From positions 4,185,793 through 4,249,792 of the forward strand of contig NZ_KB235914.1 of assembly GCF_000332175.1 (NCBI RefSeq): DNA of 64,000 nucleotides, in the 5' to 3' direction. This document shows positions 7,556-16,126 of the stretch, in pieces. The DNA comes from Pseudanabaena sp. PCC 6802. Its GTDB lineage: Bacteria > Cyanobacteriota > Cyanobacteriia > Pseudanabaenales > Pseudanabaenaceae. The notes under the pieces were generated by a model. That model was given only the letters and a program-made list of their open reading frames with translations. It made no database searches and was not told the origin of the DNA. The first letter of the stretch is position 1. The number at the start of each line of letters is the position of its first letter. The position numbers and the translations under genes were made by a program.

Positions 7556-7969
7556 TTACCGCTTCGAGTATTGGGGAGCCTTACGTGCTTTGCGCAAGCC
7601 GTACTTCTTGCGTTCCTTAGAACGAGGATCGCGGGTTAAGTAACCTTCTACCTTCAAGGGCTTGCGGTTTTCTGGTGCTAGTTCGCAGAGGGCGCGAGCT
7701 ACGCCCAACTTGATCGCATCGGCTTGTCCGGTCACGCCGCCGCCGTGGGCATTCACCAGGACATCGTATTCGTTTTCCAGTCCTAAGGTTTCTAACGGAG
7801 CTTTTACACCAGAGATGTGATCTGGATTGAACTGCAAGTATAGATCGCCAGGCTTGCCGTTAATTACGACATTACCGCTGCCAGGAACGAGACGCACTCT
7901 GGCGATCGCAGTTTTACGGCGACCTGTGCCCCAGTAAACGGCACGATTAGACTGATCGGTGGCTTGCAT
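7556..7969 (-). CDS. rpsI: 30S ribosomal protein S9 (uS9)
   Basis: A 137-residue uS9 with the family marks [16 protein letters not shown] near the start, [19 protein letters not shown], and the basic tail ending [15 protein letters not shown] that reaches the P-site tRNA. It sits in the 30S head. It is the last gene of the operon, 3 nt after rplM, and is followed by an intrinsic terminator at 7476-7500. Length is normal for cyanobacteria. ATG 7969. Confidence 0.97.
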   Translation of the reverse strand: MQATDQSNRAVYWGTGRRKTAIARVRLVPGSGNVVINGKPGDLYLQFNPDHISGVKAPLETLGLENEYDVLVNAHGGGVTGQADAIKLGVARALCELAPENRKPLKVEGYLTRDPRSKERKKYGLRKARKAPQYSKR

Positions 7970-7972
7970 GTT

Positions 7973-8440
7973 CTATTTATCTCCAGGAATAGTGTTGAGT
8001 ACGAGTGTTTGAGGCTGCTGTGCGGCATGGGGATGATTTTCGCCCGCATAGACTTTTAATTTGGTGAATAACTGACGACCTAAGGTGTTTTTGGGCAGCA
8101 TCCCCTTCACAGCATGTTCGAGGATGCGCTCCGGTACGCGCTTAATTAGCTTATCGAAGGTCTCTTCCTTCATGCCGCCCGGACGACCGGAATGACGGCG
8201 ATAAACTTTTTGGGAACTCTTTTTGCCCGTTACGGCAACTTTCTCAGCATTAATTACGATCACGAAGTCGCCCGTATCGAGGTGAGGGGTGTAGGTAGGC
8301 TTGTTCTTGCCGCGCAGGATTCTGGCAATTTCAACAGCCAGTCTACCCAGGCGCTGATCGGCAGCGTCAATCAGGTACCACTGGCGATCGCTGTCCTTTG
8401 GTAAAAAGGTACGGTTTTGATTGAAGGTTGATGTAGTCAT
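7973..8440 (-). CDS. rplM: 50S ribosomal protein L13 (uL13)
   Basis: A 155-residue uL13, recognised by [50 protein letters not shown] and [13 protein letters not shown]. It is an early assembly protein of the large subunit. It precedes rpsI by 3 nt, the universal rplM-rpsI pairing. The C terminus is slightly longer than in E. coli, normal for cyanobacteria. An ~85-nt gap separates it from truA upstream. Confidence 0.97.
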   Translation of the reverse strand: MTTSTFNQNRTFLPKDSDRQWYLIDAADQRLGRLAVEIARILRGKNKPTYTPHLDTGDFVIVINAEKVAVTGKKSSQKVYRRHSGRPGGMKEETFDKLIKRVPERILEHAVKGMLPKNTLGRQLFTKLKVYAGENHPHAAQQPQTLVLNTIPGDK

Positions 8441-8525
8441 GGAATTGATTGAGATTTCAGAGGTGGTTGGGTTTAACGTATTTGGTCAAAGCGTATGCAA
8501 AGCTGCGGAGCAGTAACGATCGAAC

Positions 8526-9386
8526 TTAAACTTGCATGACTATCTCCCCAGGCAATCTCGCCACTGGCCTTTGCCGCCTGTCAGCCGTAATATTATCGGC
8601 AGAAATTTGAGCAAAGGGATCGTTATTATAGCCCACACCGAGCAGGCATAACCCCTGTGGTGGTGCGGCATATTTGACATCGCAACGGCGTTGCTGCTGC
8701 CAGATGCGAGTGAACTCGCCCACGCTCAGGCGCGATCGCCCCACTTCCACCAGCATCCCTACCAACAGGCGCATCATGCCGTAGAGAAATCCACTTGCCT
8801 GCATTTCCAAATAGACAAAGTCGCCCTCGCGCCAGCAGATCGCCTCCTGCACGGTTAACCAGGCATGGGGACGCTTGGAACCAGCACGCTGAAAGGCCGC
8901 CAGGTGTTGTTTGCCTAACATCGGTGCGATCGCTGCCTGAATTAAATCTCGATCTAGCGGATCGAGATAATAATGCCAACTGTAATCGCGCACGAACAGG
9001 TTGGGCGTGGCATTAGTAAATATGGTGTAGCGATAGCGCCGCCAGGTGGCGGAAAATCTGGCGTGCCAGTCGGAGGAAACCGCGACAGAAGCCTTAATCA
9101 GAATATCGGCGGGCAAGTAAGCATTCAGTACCTTTGCCCAGCGCTCCGGGGGTACCGGGCTGTTGGTATCAAAATGAGCCACCTGTCCGGAGGCGTGCAC
9201 GCCCGTGTCCGTGCGTCCTGCCGCATGTAAGACCACTTTATGCTTGCAGATACCCGTGAGAATATCTTCAATGGTTTGCTGCACTGATATGCCGTTTGAC
9301 TGCCGCTGCCAACCATGAAAACGAGTGCCCAGGTACTGGATCGCGAGGGCAACTCGATGCATTGGGGAGTCTACAACAGCAACCAT
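8526..9386 (-). CDS. truA: tRNA pseudouridine(38-40) synthase
   Basis: A 286-residue TruA. Motifs YLGTRFHGWQRQ, the catalytic AAGRTDTGVHASGQVAHFD (Asp of RTD), and FLYGMMRLLVGMLVEVGR are all present. It converts uridines 38-40 of tRNA anticodon arms to pseudouridine. Its place between rplQ and rplM is the standard cyanobacterial operon order. Two possible starts exist (Met1 and Met9, MHRVALAIQYLG); the second gives a protein nearer to the E. coli N terminus. Confidence 0.95.
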   Translation of the reverse strand: MVAVVDSPMHRVALAIQYLGTRFHGWQRQSNGISVQQTIEDILTGICKHKVVLHAAGRTDTGVHASGQVAHFDTNSPVPPERWAKVLNAYLPADILIKASVAVSSDWHARFSATWRRYRYTIFTNATPNLFVRDYSWHYYLDPLDRDLIQAAIAPMLGKQHLAAFQRAGSKRPHAWLTVQEAICWREGDFVYLEMQASGFLYGMMRLLVGMLVEVGRSRLSVGEFTRIWQQQRRCDVKYAAPPQGLCLLGVGYNNDPFAQISADNITADRRQRPVARLPGEIVMQV

Positions 9387-9409
9387 GACAGCTTCTACAG
9401 TCTCTTACG

Positions 9410-9760
9410 CTAGACCAACTGAATTACTGCCATTTCCGCATTGTCACCGCGACGACGAATCGTGCGCACGATGCGAGTATAGCCACCATCGCGATCGCTG
9501 TAACGCGAAGGCACTTGTTCGAACAAGGAATGTACTAGCGCCTTGTCATAGATATAACCAAGTGCTTGGCGACGCGCGTGCAGAGAGCCATCCTTAGCCA
9601 GGTTAATCATCTTATCGGCAGTGGATTGCACGGCTTGTGCCCTTGCCTTAGTGGTTTTGATTTCACCTCGACGGATTAGCTCGGTGGTAAGGGTACGCAG
9701 GAGAGCCTTGCGCTGATCGGCAGGCTTGCTCAGTTGGGGAGTACGACAACGGTGACGCAT
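9410..9760 (-). CDS. rplQ: 50S ribosomal protein L17 (bL17)
   Basis: A 116-residue bL17: [37 protein letters not shown] and [28 protein letters not shown]. It binds 23S rRNA near the exit tunnel. It follows rpoA after a 139-nt gap that contains an inverted repeat (9811-9887), and is followed by truA 23 nt on. Confidence 0.97.
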   Translation of the reverse strand: MRHRCRTPQLSKPADQRKALLRTLTTELIRRGEIKTTKARAQAVQSTADKMINLAKDGSLHARRQALGYIYDKALVHSLFEQVPSRYSDRDGGYTRIVRTIRRRGDNAEMAVIQLV

Positions 9761-9810
9761 GGCTTTTACTTACTAGACCTTTACTTAATTAGTTAACTAA
9801 CTTAAATGAC

Positions 9811-9887
9811 TTTAGATGGATTCTGTTAATACAGGGGGTGGGACTGCATCCCATGCAAGGGATAGCATCCCATGCACCCCATCTAAA
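9811..9887. repeat. Inverted repeat between rpoA and rplQ
   Basis: Ends are exact: TTTAGATGG (9811-9819) and CCATCTAAA (9879-9887). Inside are two copies of GCATCCCATGCA-like sequence. As RNA it could fold in the middle of the rpoA-rplQ transcript; it may be a small dispersed element rather than a terminator, since no T-run follows. Confidence 0.6.
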
Positions 9888-9899
9888 ATAATCGAATCT

Positions 9900-10850
9900 T
9901 TAACCAGCTTTAGCTGCTTTTTCTTGGGGCAGGGTCAACCCAAGATGGCGCTTGAGCGCTTCAACGACTTCCTCCGCCGATTTTTGACCGAAATTCTTGA
10001 TTTCCAGCAAATCGTCCTGGGTGTAGTCCAGCAAGTCAGCAACCGTATTGATTTGGGCGCGTTTGAGACAGTTGTAAGCTCTTACCGAAAGCTGCAGCTC
10101 TTCGATATGAATTTGCTTGGTCTCATCGCCGTCATCTTCCAGAGTTTCCTTGGGTGGAGCCAGGGTGATTTCCTGGAGCGGTGTAAACATGCCAACCAGG
10201 ATGTCGGCTGCCTGAGACAGTGACTCTTGGGGGGTTAGGCTGCCATTGGTGGTAATTTCAATTACAAGGCGATCCTTTGACGTACCGCTGCCAATGCGAG
10301 CGTCCTCCACCATGTACTTAACCTTACGCACGGGCATGAAAATCGCGTCAATTTGCAAAAAGTCAATTGCCGAAACTTCTTCCTTCGTGCGCTCTACGGA
10401 GCGATAGCCCTTACCCGTTTCAACCTTAAATTCCATTTCCAGAGTTGCCCCCTCGCAGAGAGTAGCGACGTACTGATCGGGGTTGATTACCTCAACATCC
10501 GAGGGCAGATTAAAATCGCCAGCCGTAACCGTACAAGGGCCTCTGGCAGTGAGGCGACAGATTTGTGAATCGGAGCTGTACGATTTCAGTACAATCTCCT
10601 TCATATTGAGAATTAGATCCAGAACGTCTTCGCGTACGCCAGGAATTGTGGCAAATTCGTGGTTAACTCCGGCGATGCGCACGGCTGTTACGGCTGCGCC
10701 TTCTAGATTGGATAGCAATACTCGCCTGAGGGAATTACCAACGGTAGTACCTTGTCCTCTTTCTAGGGGCTCCAGTACAAACCTGCTGTACTGACTTTTG
10801 TTCTTTGGATCTTCATAAGACTCAATACACTCAACCGTGAAGTTTGCCAT
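9900..10850 (-). CDS. rpoA: DNA-directed RNA polymerase subunit alpha
   Basis: A 316-residue alpha subunit. The N-terminal domain has FVLEPLERGQGTTVGNSLRR (dimerisation and beta contact), and the C-terminal domain has IEELQLSVRAYNCLKRAQIN and a helix-hairpin-helix (DLLDYTQDDLLEIKNFGQKS) that binds UP elements and activators such as NtcA. It assembles with beta, gamma and beta' in cyanobacteria. It lies between rpsK and rplQ, the normal order. The ATG at 10850 gives MANFTVECIES. Confidence 0.97.
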   Translation of the reverse strand: MANFTVECIESYEDPKNKSQYSRFVLEPLERGQGTTVGNSLRRVLLSNLEGAAVTAVRIAGVNHEFATIPGVREDVLDLILNMKEIVLKSYSSDSQICRLTARGPCTVTAGDFNLPSDVEVINPDQYVATLCEGATLEMEFKVETGKGYRSVERTKEEVSAIDFLQIDAIFMPVRKVKYMVEDARIGSGTSKDRLVIEITTNGSLTPQESLSQAADILVGMFTPLQEITLAPPKETLEDDGDETKQIHIEELQLSVRAYNCLKRAQINTVADLLDYTQDDLLEIKNFGQKSAEEVVEALKRHLGLTLPQEKAAKAG

Positions 10851-10926
10851 TTTTGTACCGATGCGATCTCAGAAGGATTGGACTAGAGTGAAAAATTTGC
10901 AGATTGCAGACTGAAAGCAAGAAATA

Positions 10927-11322
10927 TTAAACGCGACGGCGCTTGGGCGGGCGGCAACCATTGTGCGGAATGGGAGTGATATCGCGAATGAGCGTAATTT
11001 CTAAACCTGCTGCCTGTAAGGCTCTGACCGCAGTTTCGCGACCCGATCCCGGCCCTGAGACCATCACTTCAACTTGACGCATTCCCTGTTCCATAGCCCG
11101 TCTGGCAGCACCTTCAGCTGCGGTTTGTGCCGCAAACGGAGTGCCTTTCTTGGCACCTTTAAAACCACTGGAACCAGCGGAAGCCCAAGAAATCACATCA
11201 CCGCCAGTATCGGCAATAGTAATAATTGTGTTGTTAAAAGTAGATTGCACGTAGGCGATTCCGGTCGGGACATTCCGCTTTTGCTTACGCACACCAGTGC
11301 GACGAGTTGCTGGGCGAGCCAT
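10927..11322 (-). CDS. rpsK: 30S ribosomal protein S11 (uS11)
   Basis: A 131-residue uS11 with [35 protein letters not shown] and the C-terminal [18 protein letters not shown]. It forms part of the 30S platform. It lies between rpsM and rpoA; the 152-nt gap to rpsM is long for this operon and contains a strong stem-loop (11403-11457). Confidence 0.97.
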   Translation of the reverse strand: MARPATRRTGVRKQKRNVPTGIAYVQSTFNNTIITIADTGGDVISWASAGSSGFKGAKKGTPFAAQTAAEGAARRAMEQGMRQVEVMVSGPGSGRETAVRALQAAGLEITLIRDITPIPHNGCRPPKRRRV

Positions 11323-11402
11323 AGTTAAATTTAGTTGGTTGCTTTAGTAATTTTGAATTATTGTTTAGATGGCGATTTTGTCGAGCGATCCAGTTGCCGA
11401 TC

Positions 11403-11457
11403 GCGTTGGTAATTTTTCTGCCACAGAAATTACTCTGGCTAGCTCGATTACCAACGC
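11403..11457 (-). repeat. Stem-loop between rpsM and rpsK
   Basis: Perfect 11-bp arms GCGTTGGTAAT (11403-11413) and ATTACCAACGC (11447-11457) enclose a second, imperfect hairpin (GTAATTTTTCTG / CAGAAATTAC). No T-run follows, so it is not a clear terminator. It could be an RNA-processing or autoregulatory structure, or a small repeat element. The structure is seen; the role is unknown. Confidence 0.6.
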
Positions 11458-11474
11458 TCGATATCGTAGAAACT

Positions 11475-11858
11475 CTATTTCTTAGAAGGAGCTTTCTTCT
11501 TACCAGCAACAGTGCGACGACCACCGCGTCGAGTACGTGCGTTAGTCCGGGTACGCTGACCGCGTACGGGCAAGCCAAGACGATGTCGCCTGCCCCTATA
11601 CGTACCGATATCTACAAGGCGCTTTATGTTTAAACCTTCAAGACGGCGCAGGTCTCCCTCGACCTGGTAATTTGTCTCAACCTCTTGGCGTAAGGCTGTT
11701 ACTTCCGCGTCACTAAGATCTTTTACTCTGGTGTCGGGGTTGACTTTTGTTTCTGCCAAAATCTTCTTAGCACTCGATAGTCCGATGCCAAAAATATAAG
11801 TCAAGCCAATCTCGACGCGCTTTTCACGAGGAAGGTCTACCCCTGCAATGCGAGCCAC
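11475..11858 (-). CDS. rpsM: 30S ribosomal protein S13 (uS13)
   Basis: A 127-residue uS13: [34 protein letters not shown], a helix-two-turns-helix, and the tail [19 protein letters not shown] that contacts tRNA. It is the first gene of the transcript here, preceded by a ~116-nt leader and a strong promoter. The rpmJ and infA genes that commonly precede rpsM are not found between this gene and the next one upstream. Confidence 0.97.
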   Translation of the reverse strand: MARIAGVDLPREKRVEIGLTYIFGIGLSSAKKILAETKVNPDTRVKDLSDAEVTALRQEVETNYQVEGDLRRLEGLNIKRLVDIGTYRGRRHRLGLPVRGQRTRTNARTRRGGRRTVAGKKKAPSKK

Positions 11859-12165
11859 TATTTATCTCCCTAATACTCCTTTTGGTGCCATGCTAAGTAA
11901 TATGAAATCATATGCTAGCTGGCAATTTTGCAGCCGTAGTTTAAGCTTCTAAGCGAAGCAAAATTTTGGGCAAATTCTATAATATACCGATTGTGCCAGT
12001 ACGTGTCAAACTTATTTTTTGGGTTTTCCAGTTTCTCTTATGGCAGTTGCGGGATTGGCGAGGATGGAGTGCAGGGGGAGAATCCCTGCGTGGGGGTAGT
12101 AGCTCCTCCACGCGCTCATTTCAAAATTTGATTATTTACAGCTATATTTGCGTGGCGTTTGGGGA
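11859..12165. other. Divergent intergenic region, rpsM / PLP decarboxylase
   Basis: 307 bp between divergent genes. It contains the rpsM promoter (11981-12009) and, at about 12062-12115, a short G/C hairpin (GTGCAGGGGGAG...TCCTCCACGC) of the type found in the centre of family A repeats. No rpmJ or other small gene was found on either strand. Confidence 0.55.
11981..12009 (-). promoter_or_regulatory. Sigma70-type promoter of the rpsM operon
   Basis: Minus strand TTGACA (12009-12004), 17-nt spacer, TATATT (11986-11981). Both hexamers and spacing fit a strong SigA promoter; transcription would start near 11974, leaving a leader of about 116 nt before rpsM. Seen by sequence only. Confidence 0.7.
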
Positions 12166-13626
12166 ATGAATCAAGAAATCGCTCCTTTGCTAGAATTTGC
12201 GCGCGATTATTTGCGGGTTAATCATGCCCCATTTTATATGCCCGGACATAAACGCGGTCAGGGTATAGATCCTGAGTTTGCAGATTTGATCGGCAACAAT
12301 CTATTTCGCTTAGATCTGCCCGAACTCCCTGGTTTACCTGAAGCGATCGCCGTGGCGCAGGAATTAGCAGCAAATGCCTATGGTGCCGATCGCACCTGGT
12401 TTCTAGTCAATGGTTCTACGTGCGGCATCGAAGCGATGCTGCTGGCAACCTGTCAGCCAGGCGACAAGATTTTATTAGGGCGTAACTGTCATAAGGCGGC
12501 GATCGCGGCGCTGATCCTATCCGGTGCCGTACCTGTTTATCTGGAAACGTCGTATGATGCGACGCTCGATCTCGATCTGGGTGTAACCCCAAGTACTTTG
12601 CGGTCTGCTCTGGAAGCTCATCCCGAGGCTAAAGCTGCGTTTGTCGTCAGTCCGAATTACTTTGGGGTCTGTGGTGAGATCGAGGAATTAGTGGCGATCG
12701 CCCACGATCGCAGCATACCCCTATTAGTCGATGCCGCCCACGGCGCGCATTTACACTTTCATCCCGATCTGCCCATTTCGGCGGTGGCGGCGGGCGCGGA
12801 TCTGGTGGTGCAATCTACGCATAAAGTCAATGCCGGACTAACTCAAGCTTCTATGTTGCATCTACGCGGCAATCTGGTAGGGGGCGAGCGAGTCAGCCAG
12901 GCGTTACAGCTCGTGCAGTCAACCAGTCCCAGTTTGCTCCTACTGACATCGCTGGATGTGGCGCGGCGGCAAATGGCAGTACATGGCAAGGAATTGCTAG
13001 GCCAAACTTTAGCGCTGGCAGAATGGGCGCGATCGCAAATTCACAACCTACCCAACCTGGATACCTTCGATCGCCAACAAATTCCCACGCTCGACCCCAC
13101 GCGCCTCACAGTTATGGTAGATCGACTAGGCATCACTGGCTTTGATGCCGATGCCATTCTGTACGAGCAATTGGGTGTAATGGCAGAAATGCCCACCCTG
13201 CGACAACTGGTATTTATTCTGACGTTTGGCAACACCAGTCAAGATATCGAGCGCTTAGTGAGGGCATTAATTCGTTTAGAGCAGGCACGCAGAGGGCAGT
13301 CACAAGGTAAGGGTTTAGCATTTGTGCGACAGTCTGGGCATCAAACACAAGAATTCATGACAAATGCTAAACCCCAACCCCAAATCTCCCCAAGAGAGGC
13401 GTTCTTTGCCAAGCGCGATCGCGTGGAATTTAAGTTAGCTTGCGATCGGATCAGCACCGAAATAATCTGCCCTTACCCACCAGGTATTCCCGTTATTTGT
13501 CCTGGCGAAGTTATTACTCGCGATGCCATAGACTTTGTGCTGGCAATTAAACAAGCAGGAGGCACGGTTAATGGTAGTTCAGATCCCACCCTAGAAACGA
13601 TCGGAGTAGTTGCCCACAACAGCTAG
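12166..13626 (+). CDS. Orn/Lys/Arg decarboxylase-type PLP enzyme
   Basis: A 486-residue fold-type I PLP enzyme of the Orn/Lys/Arg decarboxylase class. HAPFYMPGHKRG opens the major domain, FLVNGSTCGIEAML binds cofactor, PLLVDAAHGAHLHFH holds the PLP Asp and DLVVQSTHKVNAGLTQAS the PLP Lys. The small C-terminal domain ends PYPPGIPVICPGE. It probably decarboxylates arginine or lysine for polyamine synthesis; the substrate is not decided by sequence. Start chosen at ATG 12166 (GGGGA just upstream) rather than GTG 12148. Odd: a palindromic repeat (13311-13374) is read in frame in the linker before SPREAFFA, adding about 20-25 residues. Confidence 0.88.
   Translation: MNQEIAPLLEFARDYLRVNHAPFYMPGHKRGQGIDPEFADLIGNNLFRLDLPELPGLPEAIAVAQELAANAYGADRTWFLVNGSTCGIEAMLLATCQPGDKILLGRNCHKAAIAALILSGAVPVYLETSYDATLDLDLGVTPSTLRSALEAHPEAKAAFVVSPNYFGVCGEIEELVAIAHDRSIPLLVDAAHGAHLHFHPDLPISAVAAGADLVVQSTHKVNAGLTQASMLHLRGNLVGGERVSQALQLVQSTSPSLLLLTSLDVARRQMAVHGKELLGQTLALAEWARSQIHNLPNLDTFDRQQIPTLDPTRLTVMVDRLGITGFDADAILYEQLGVMAEMPTLRQLVFILTFGNTSQDIERLVRALIRLEQARRGQSQGKGLAFVRQSGHQTQEFMTNAKPQPQISPREAFFAKRDRVEFKLACDRISTEIICPYPPGIPVICPGEVITRDAIDFVLAIKQAGGTVNGSSDPTLETIGVVAHNS
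13311..13374. repeat. Inverted repeat embedded in frame in a coding gene
   Basis: Arms GGGTTTAGCATTTGT (13311-13325) and ACAAATGCTAAACCC (13360-13374) are perfect 15-bp reverse complements with a 34-nt loop. It lies inside the PLP decarboxylase gene and is translated (KGLAFVRQSG...TNAKPQ) without breaking the frame. It looks like a small palindromic element that settled in an interdomain linker. Confidence 0.8.
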
Positions 13627-13663
13627 CAAGGGGCAGGTTTTGTTTGGGCACGATCGATAATTA

Positions 13664-13763
13664 TAGCTATAGCCAATAGGCTTAGGACGGGGTGCAGGGG
13701 TTCCACCCCTGCGTGGGGGCGCAGCCCCCACACCCCCTGTCCTAACAGATCTGTCTACGGCTA
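13664..13763. repeat. Family A MITE-like repeat, copy 2
   Basis: 100 bp starting TAGCTATAGCCAATAGGC and ending CTGTCTACGGCTA, flanked on both sides by TA (13662-13663 and 13764-13765). The centre has two nested G/C hairpins. Sister copies are at 2715 and 32196. It lies between the convergent PLP decarboxylase and hliP genes. Confidence 0.8.
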
Positions 13764-13794
13764 TAAAGCAAGCGATCGGAAATTAGCCAGCGCC

Positions 13795-13818
13795 AAAAAA
13801 AAAGGAGCTGCTAGCTCC
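13795..13818 (-). terminator. Intrinsic terminator of hliP
   Basis: On the minus strand GGAGCTAGCAGCTCC (13818-13804) is followed by nine T (13803-13795). A textbook rho-independent terminator 60 bp after the hliP stop. Confidence 0.85.
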
Positions 13819-13877
13819 CTCAATTCACGTCTTAAATTCGGTTTACCTGTTTTGGAGATTTTGGAGATTTTTGGAGA

Positions 13878-14093
13878 TTAGTTGATGGAGCGCAACAGGC
13901 TTATAAAGCCCTCATCGGCACCATATTCGATCACGAGCAAAAGGACAAAGCCCAGCATGGCAAAGCGACCGTTCCACTTTTCGGCAAACTCGGTGAAACC
14001 TACACGGGGTTCCTCATCGAAATATACGGGGGGTTCGTAGGCAAAATTGTTGAGGAGTCCGCGATCGTCTTTAATTACTGTGCGTTGGGTCAT
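13878..14093 (-). CDS. High light-inducible protein (one-helix chlorophyll a/b-binding-like)
   Basis: A 71-residue HLIP/SCP. The single membrane helix carries the chlorophyll-binding signature EKWNGRFAMLGFVLLLVIEY (E-x-x-N-G-R-x-A-M), preceded by a ~35-residue hydrophilic N terminus (PPVYFDEEPRVGFTEFA). HLIPs sit in the thylakoid membrane, bind chlorophyll and carotenoid as dimers, and protect or help assemble photosystem II and chlorophyll synthase. Monocistronic: own terminator downstream and an HLR1-like site at 14115-14132 upstream. Which of HliA-D it matches is not clear. Confidence 0.92.
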   Translation of the reverse strand: MTQRTVIKDDRGLLNNFAYEPPVYFDEEPRVGFTEFAEKWNGRFAMLGFVLLLVIEYGADEGFISLLRSIN

Positions 14094-14114
14094 GGCTTTT
14101 CGTGGCTTGAATTT

Positions 14115-14132
14115 TATATTAAGTAATGTAAC
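14115..14132 (-). promoter_or_regulatory. HLR1-like (RpaB) site before hliP
   Basis: Minus strand GTTACATT-AC-TTAATATA, compared with the known HLR1 consensus of two TTTACAWW half-sites 2 nt apart. The first half-site is perfect and the second matches 6 of 8. It lies 22-39 nt upstream of the hliP ATG. RpaB binds HLR1 to control high-light genes, which fits the gene; binding here is inference. Confidence 0.45.
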
Positions 14133-14172
14133 AAAAACTCAAGCGATCGCCATCATTCCTTAGAAATAAGAT

Positions 14173-16092
14173 TCAACCCTTTTTATTAGGGGTTTCCACT
14201 TCTGAAGGTACAGGGAAGTTCTGGACGGGCGATCCGGCAAGTGCCCTATCCATGAAGTTGCGCCAGATCGGTGCGACGTAAACACCGCCCGTAACGCCGT
14301 TTGCCATTGGCGAATAGTCATCATTACCAATCCAAATCGCGGTTGCTAATTGGGGTACGTATCCGACGAACCAGGCATCGCGGAAGTCAGAAGTCGTGCC
14401 AGTTTTGCCTGCGACGGGGCGACCGTCGCTCAGGGCTGCGGATGTACCGGTACCATTGTTAATTACACCCCTAAGTACATCTGTAACTTCCGCAACCGCA
14501 ACCGGATCGAGCAATAGTTCGCGCTTTGGCGTGTTATCGAGGATGACATTGCCATTACTATCGGTTACTTTAGCAATCAGGGTTGCCCTCACCTTGTAAC
14601 CGCCATTGGCAAACATGGCATAGGCTCCGGCAATTTCAAGTGGCGTAACATCAGCCGCTCCTAATGGCAGGGACACTACGGGTGCGAGTGGACTGGTAAT
14701 CCCCATTTTGCGACAGTCTTCGATTACCTTCTTAATTCCTACATACTGCCCTAGTCGAATAGCAGGAATATTGCGCGAAACAGCCACGGCTTGACGAATA
14801 CTAATCGGCCCCATGAAAGTATTGTCATAATTGCGCGGCACGTAAGGTTCATCACCATCAGAATAGGTCACGGGAGTATCTTGGATGGTTGAGTCGGGCG
14901 CGTAGTCTCGGGTAGCAAATGCGGAATAGTAAACGAAAGGTTTAAATGACGAACCTAGCTGGCGGCGGGCTTGCACGGCGCGATTGAATTGATTGTTCTG
15001 ATAGGGGCCAACTCCACCCACTAACGCTTTCACAAAGCCCGTACGAGGATCGACTGCCACCAGTGCTAGTTGATCGGCATATGCGCCGCGATCGACTAAC
15101 TCCCGATGGCCTTGATTGGCGACTTCTTCGGCAATGCGCTGCATTTTTAAGTCGATCGTAGTTTGAACCCGCAGTCCACCCTTTAAAACCGCATCTTTAC
15201 CGAATTTTTCCTCTAGCTCGGCGGCAACAGCTTGGGTAACATAAGGTACGCGGCTAGCTTCGTAGGATGTTCCCTTACCGAGTTTAATTGGTTGAGCTTT
15301 TGCTACTTTTACTTCCTCGGGTGTAGCCCAGCCTAGCTCTAGCATCCGATCCAGGATCAATCCCTGGCGGTGTTTTGCGGTTTTATAGCTGTCAAACGGG
15401 TTGAATACCGAGGGAGCCTGAATGATTCCTGCCATCATGGCTGCCTCGGCGAGGGTGAGGTCGGCGGCGGATTTGTTGAAGTAATTCTGGGCTGCGGTTT
15501 CGGCTCCGTTAGTATTTCTGCCCCAAAATACTTGATTGAGATACATTGCCAGGATTTGATCCTTGGTAAATACCTGCTCTACTCGCATTGCCAATACAGC
15601 TTCAGCTAATTTGCGGCTAATGCTTTTTTCGTTGGGCAGAAACAGGTTTTTGACTAGCTGCTGGGTCAGAGTAGAGCCACCTTCCACTGTTTCGCCGCTT
15701 CTAAAGTTAACCAGCACGGCACGAGCAATGCCGCTAGGATCGACACCTTTGTGCGTGTAAAAGTAAGCGTCTTCGATCGCCAGGACAGCGCGTTTGAGAT
15801 GGGGGGAAATGCGATTAAGCGGAACGACTTCGCGATTCACATCGCCGTGCAGCCTGGCAATCAGATTGCCGTTAATATCGTATATATAGCTGGTTTCTGT
15901 CGGTGCGTATCCTTTTAACACCCTGACATCAGGTAGATCTCGGAAACTCAGCGCCAAACCTACTAAACCACCAGCGATCGCGCTGCCGCCTAGCAAAACT
16001 GCTGCCAGCATAGTACCACCAACGGTTTTAGCAACGGTTTTTAAAACATCTCTTTTCACAGGTCTAGGCTGTTTTAAACTATTAGATGCCAC
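14173..16092 (-). CDS. Class A penicillin-binding protein (transglycosylase/transpeptidase)
   Basis: A bifunctional class A PBP of about 639 residues. After a membrane anchor ([21 protein letters not shown]) comes a GT51 glycosyltransferase domain with [15 protein letters not shown] and [13 protein letters not shown], then a transpeptidase domain with SSFK (nucleophile), SRN and KTGT ([17 protein letters not shown]). It polymerises and cross-links peptidoglycan on the periplasmic side. The open frame extends to TTG 16152, but GTG 16092 ([15 protein letters not shown]) is preferred because the longer form runs 26 nt into the divergent tyrS gene. All catalytic motifs are intact. Confidence 0.92.
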   Translation of the reverse strand: MASNSLKQPRPVKRDVLKTVAKTVGGTMLAAVLLGGSAIAGGLVGLALSFRDLPDVRVLKGYAPTETSYIYDINGNLIARLHGDVNREVVPLNRISPHLKRAVLAIEDAYFYTHKGVDPSGIARAVLVNFRSGETVEGGSTLTQQLVKNLFLPNEKSISRKLAEAVLAMRVEQVFTKDQILAMYLNQVFWGRNTNGAETAAQNYFNKSAADLTLAEAAMMAGIIQAPSVFNPFDSYKTAKHRQGLILDRMLELGWATPEEVKVAKAQPIKLGKGTSYEASRVPYVTQAVAAELEEKFGKDAVLKGGLRVQTTIDLKMQRIAEEVANQGHRELVDRGAYADQLALVAVDPRTGFVKALVGGVGPYQNNQFNRAVQARRQLGSSFKPFVYYSAFATRDYAPDSTIQDTPVTYSDGDEPYVPRNYDNTFMGPISIRQAVAVSRNIPAIRLGQYVGIKKVIEDCRKMGITSPLAPVVSLPLGAADVTPLEIAGAYAMFANGGYKVRATLIAKVTDSNGNVILDNTPKRELLLDPVAVAEVTDVLRGVINNGTGTSAALSDGRPVAGKTGTTSDFRDAWFVGYVPQLATAIWIGNDDYSPMANGVTGGVYVAPIWRNFMDRALAGSPVQNFPVPSEVETPNKKG

Positions 16093-16126
16093 TGTAATAC
16101 ACTCGCTCAACAAAACCAATTCTGCT

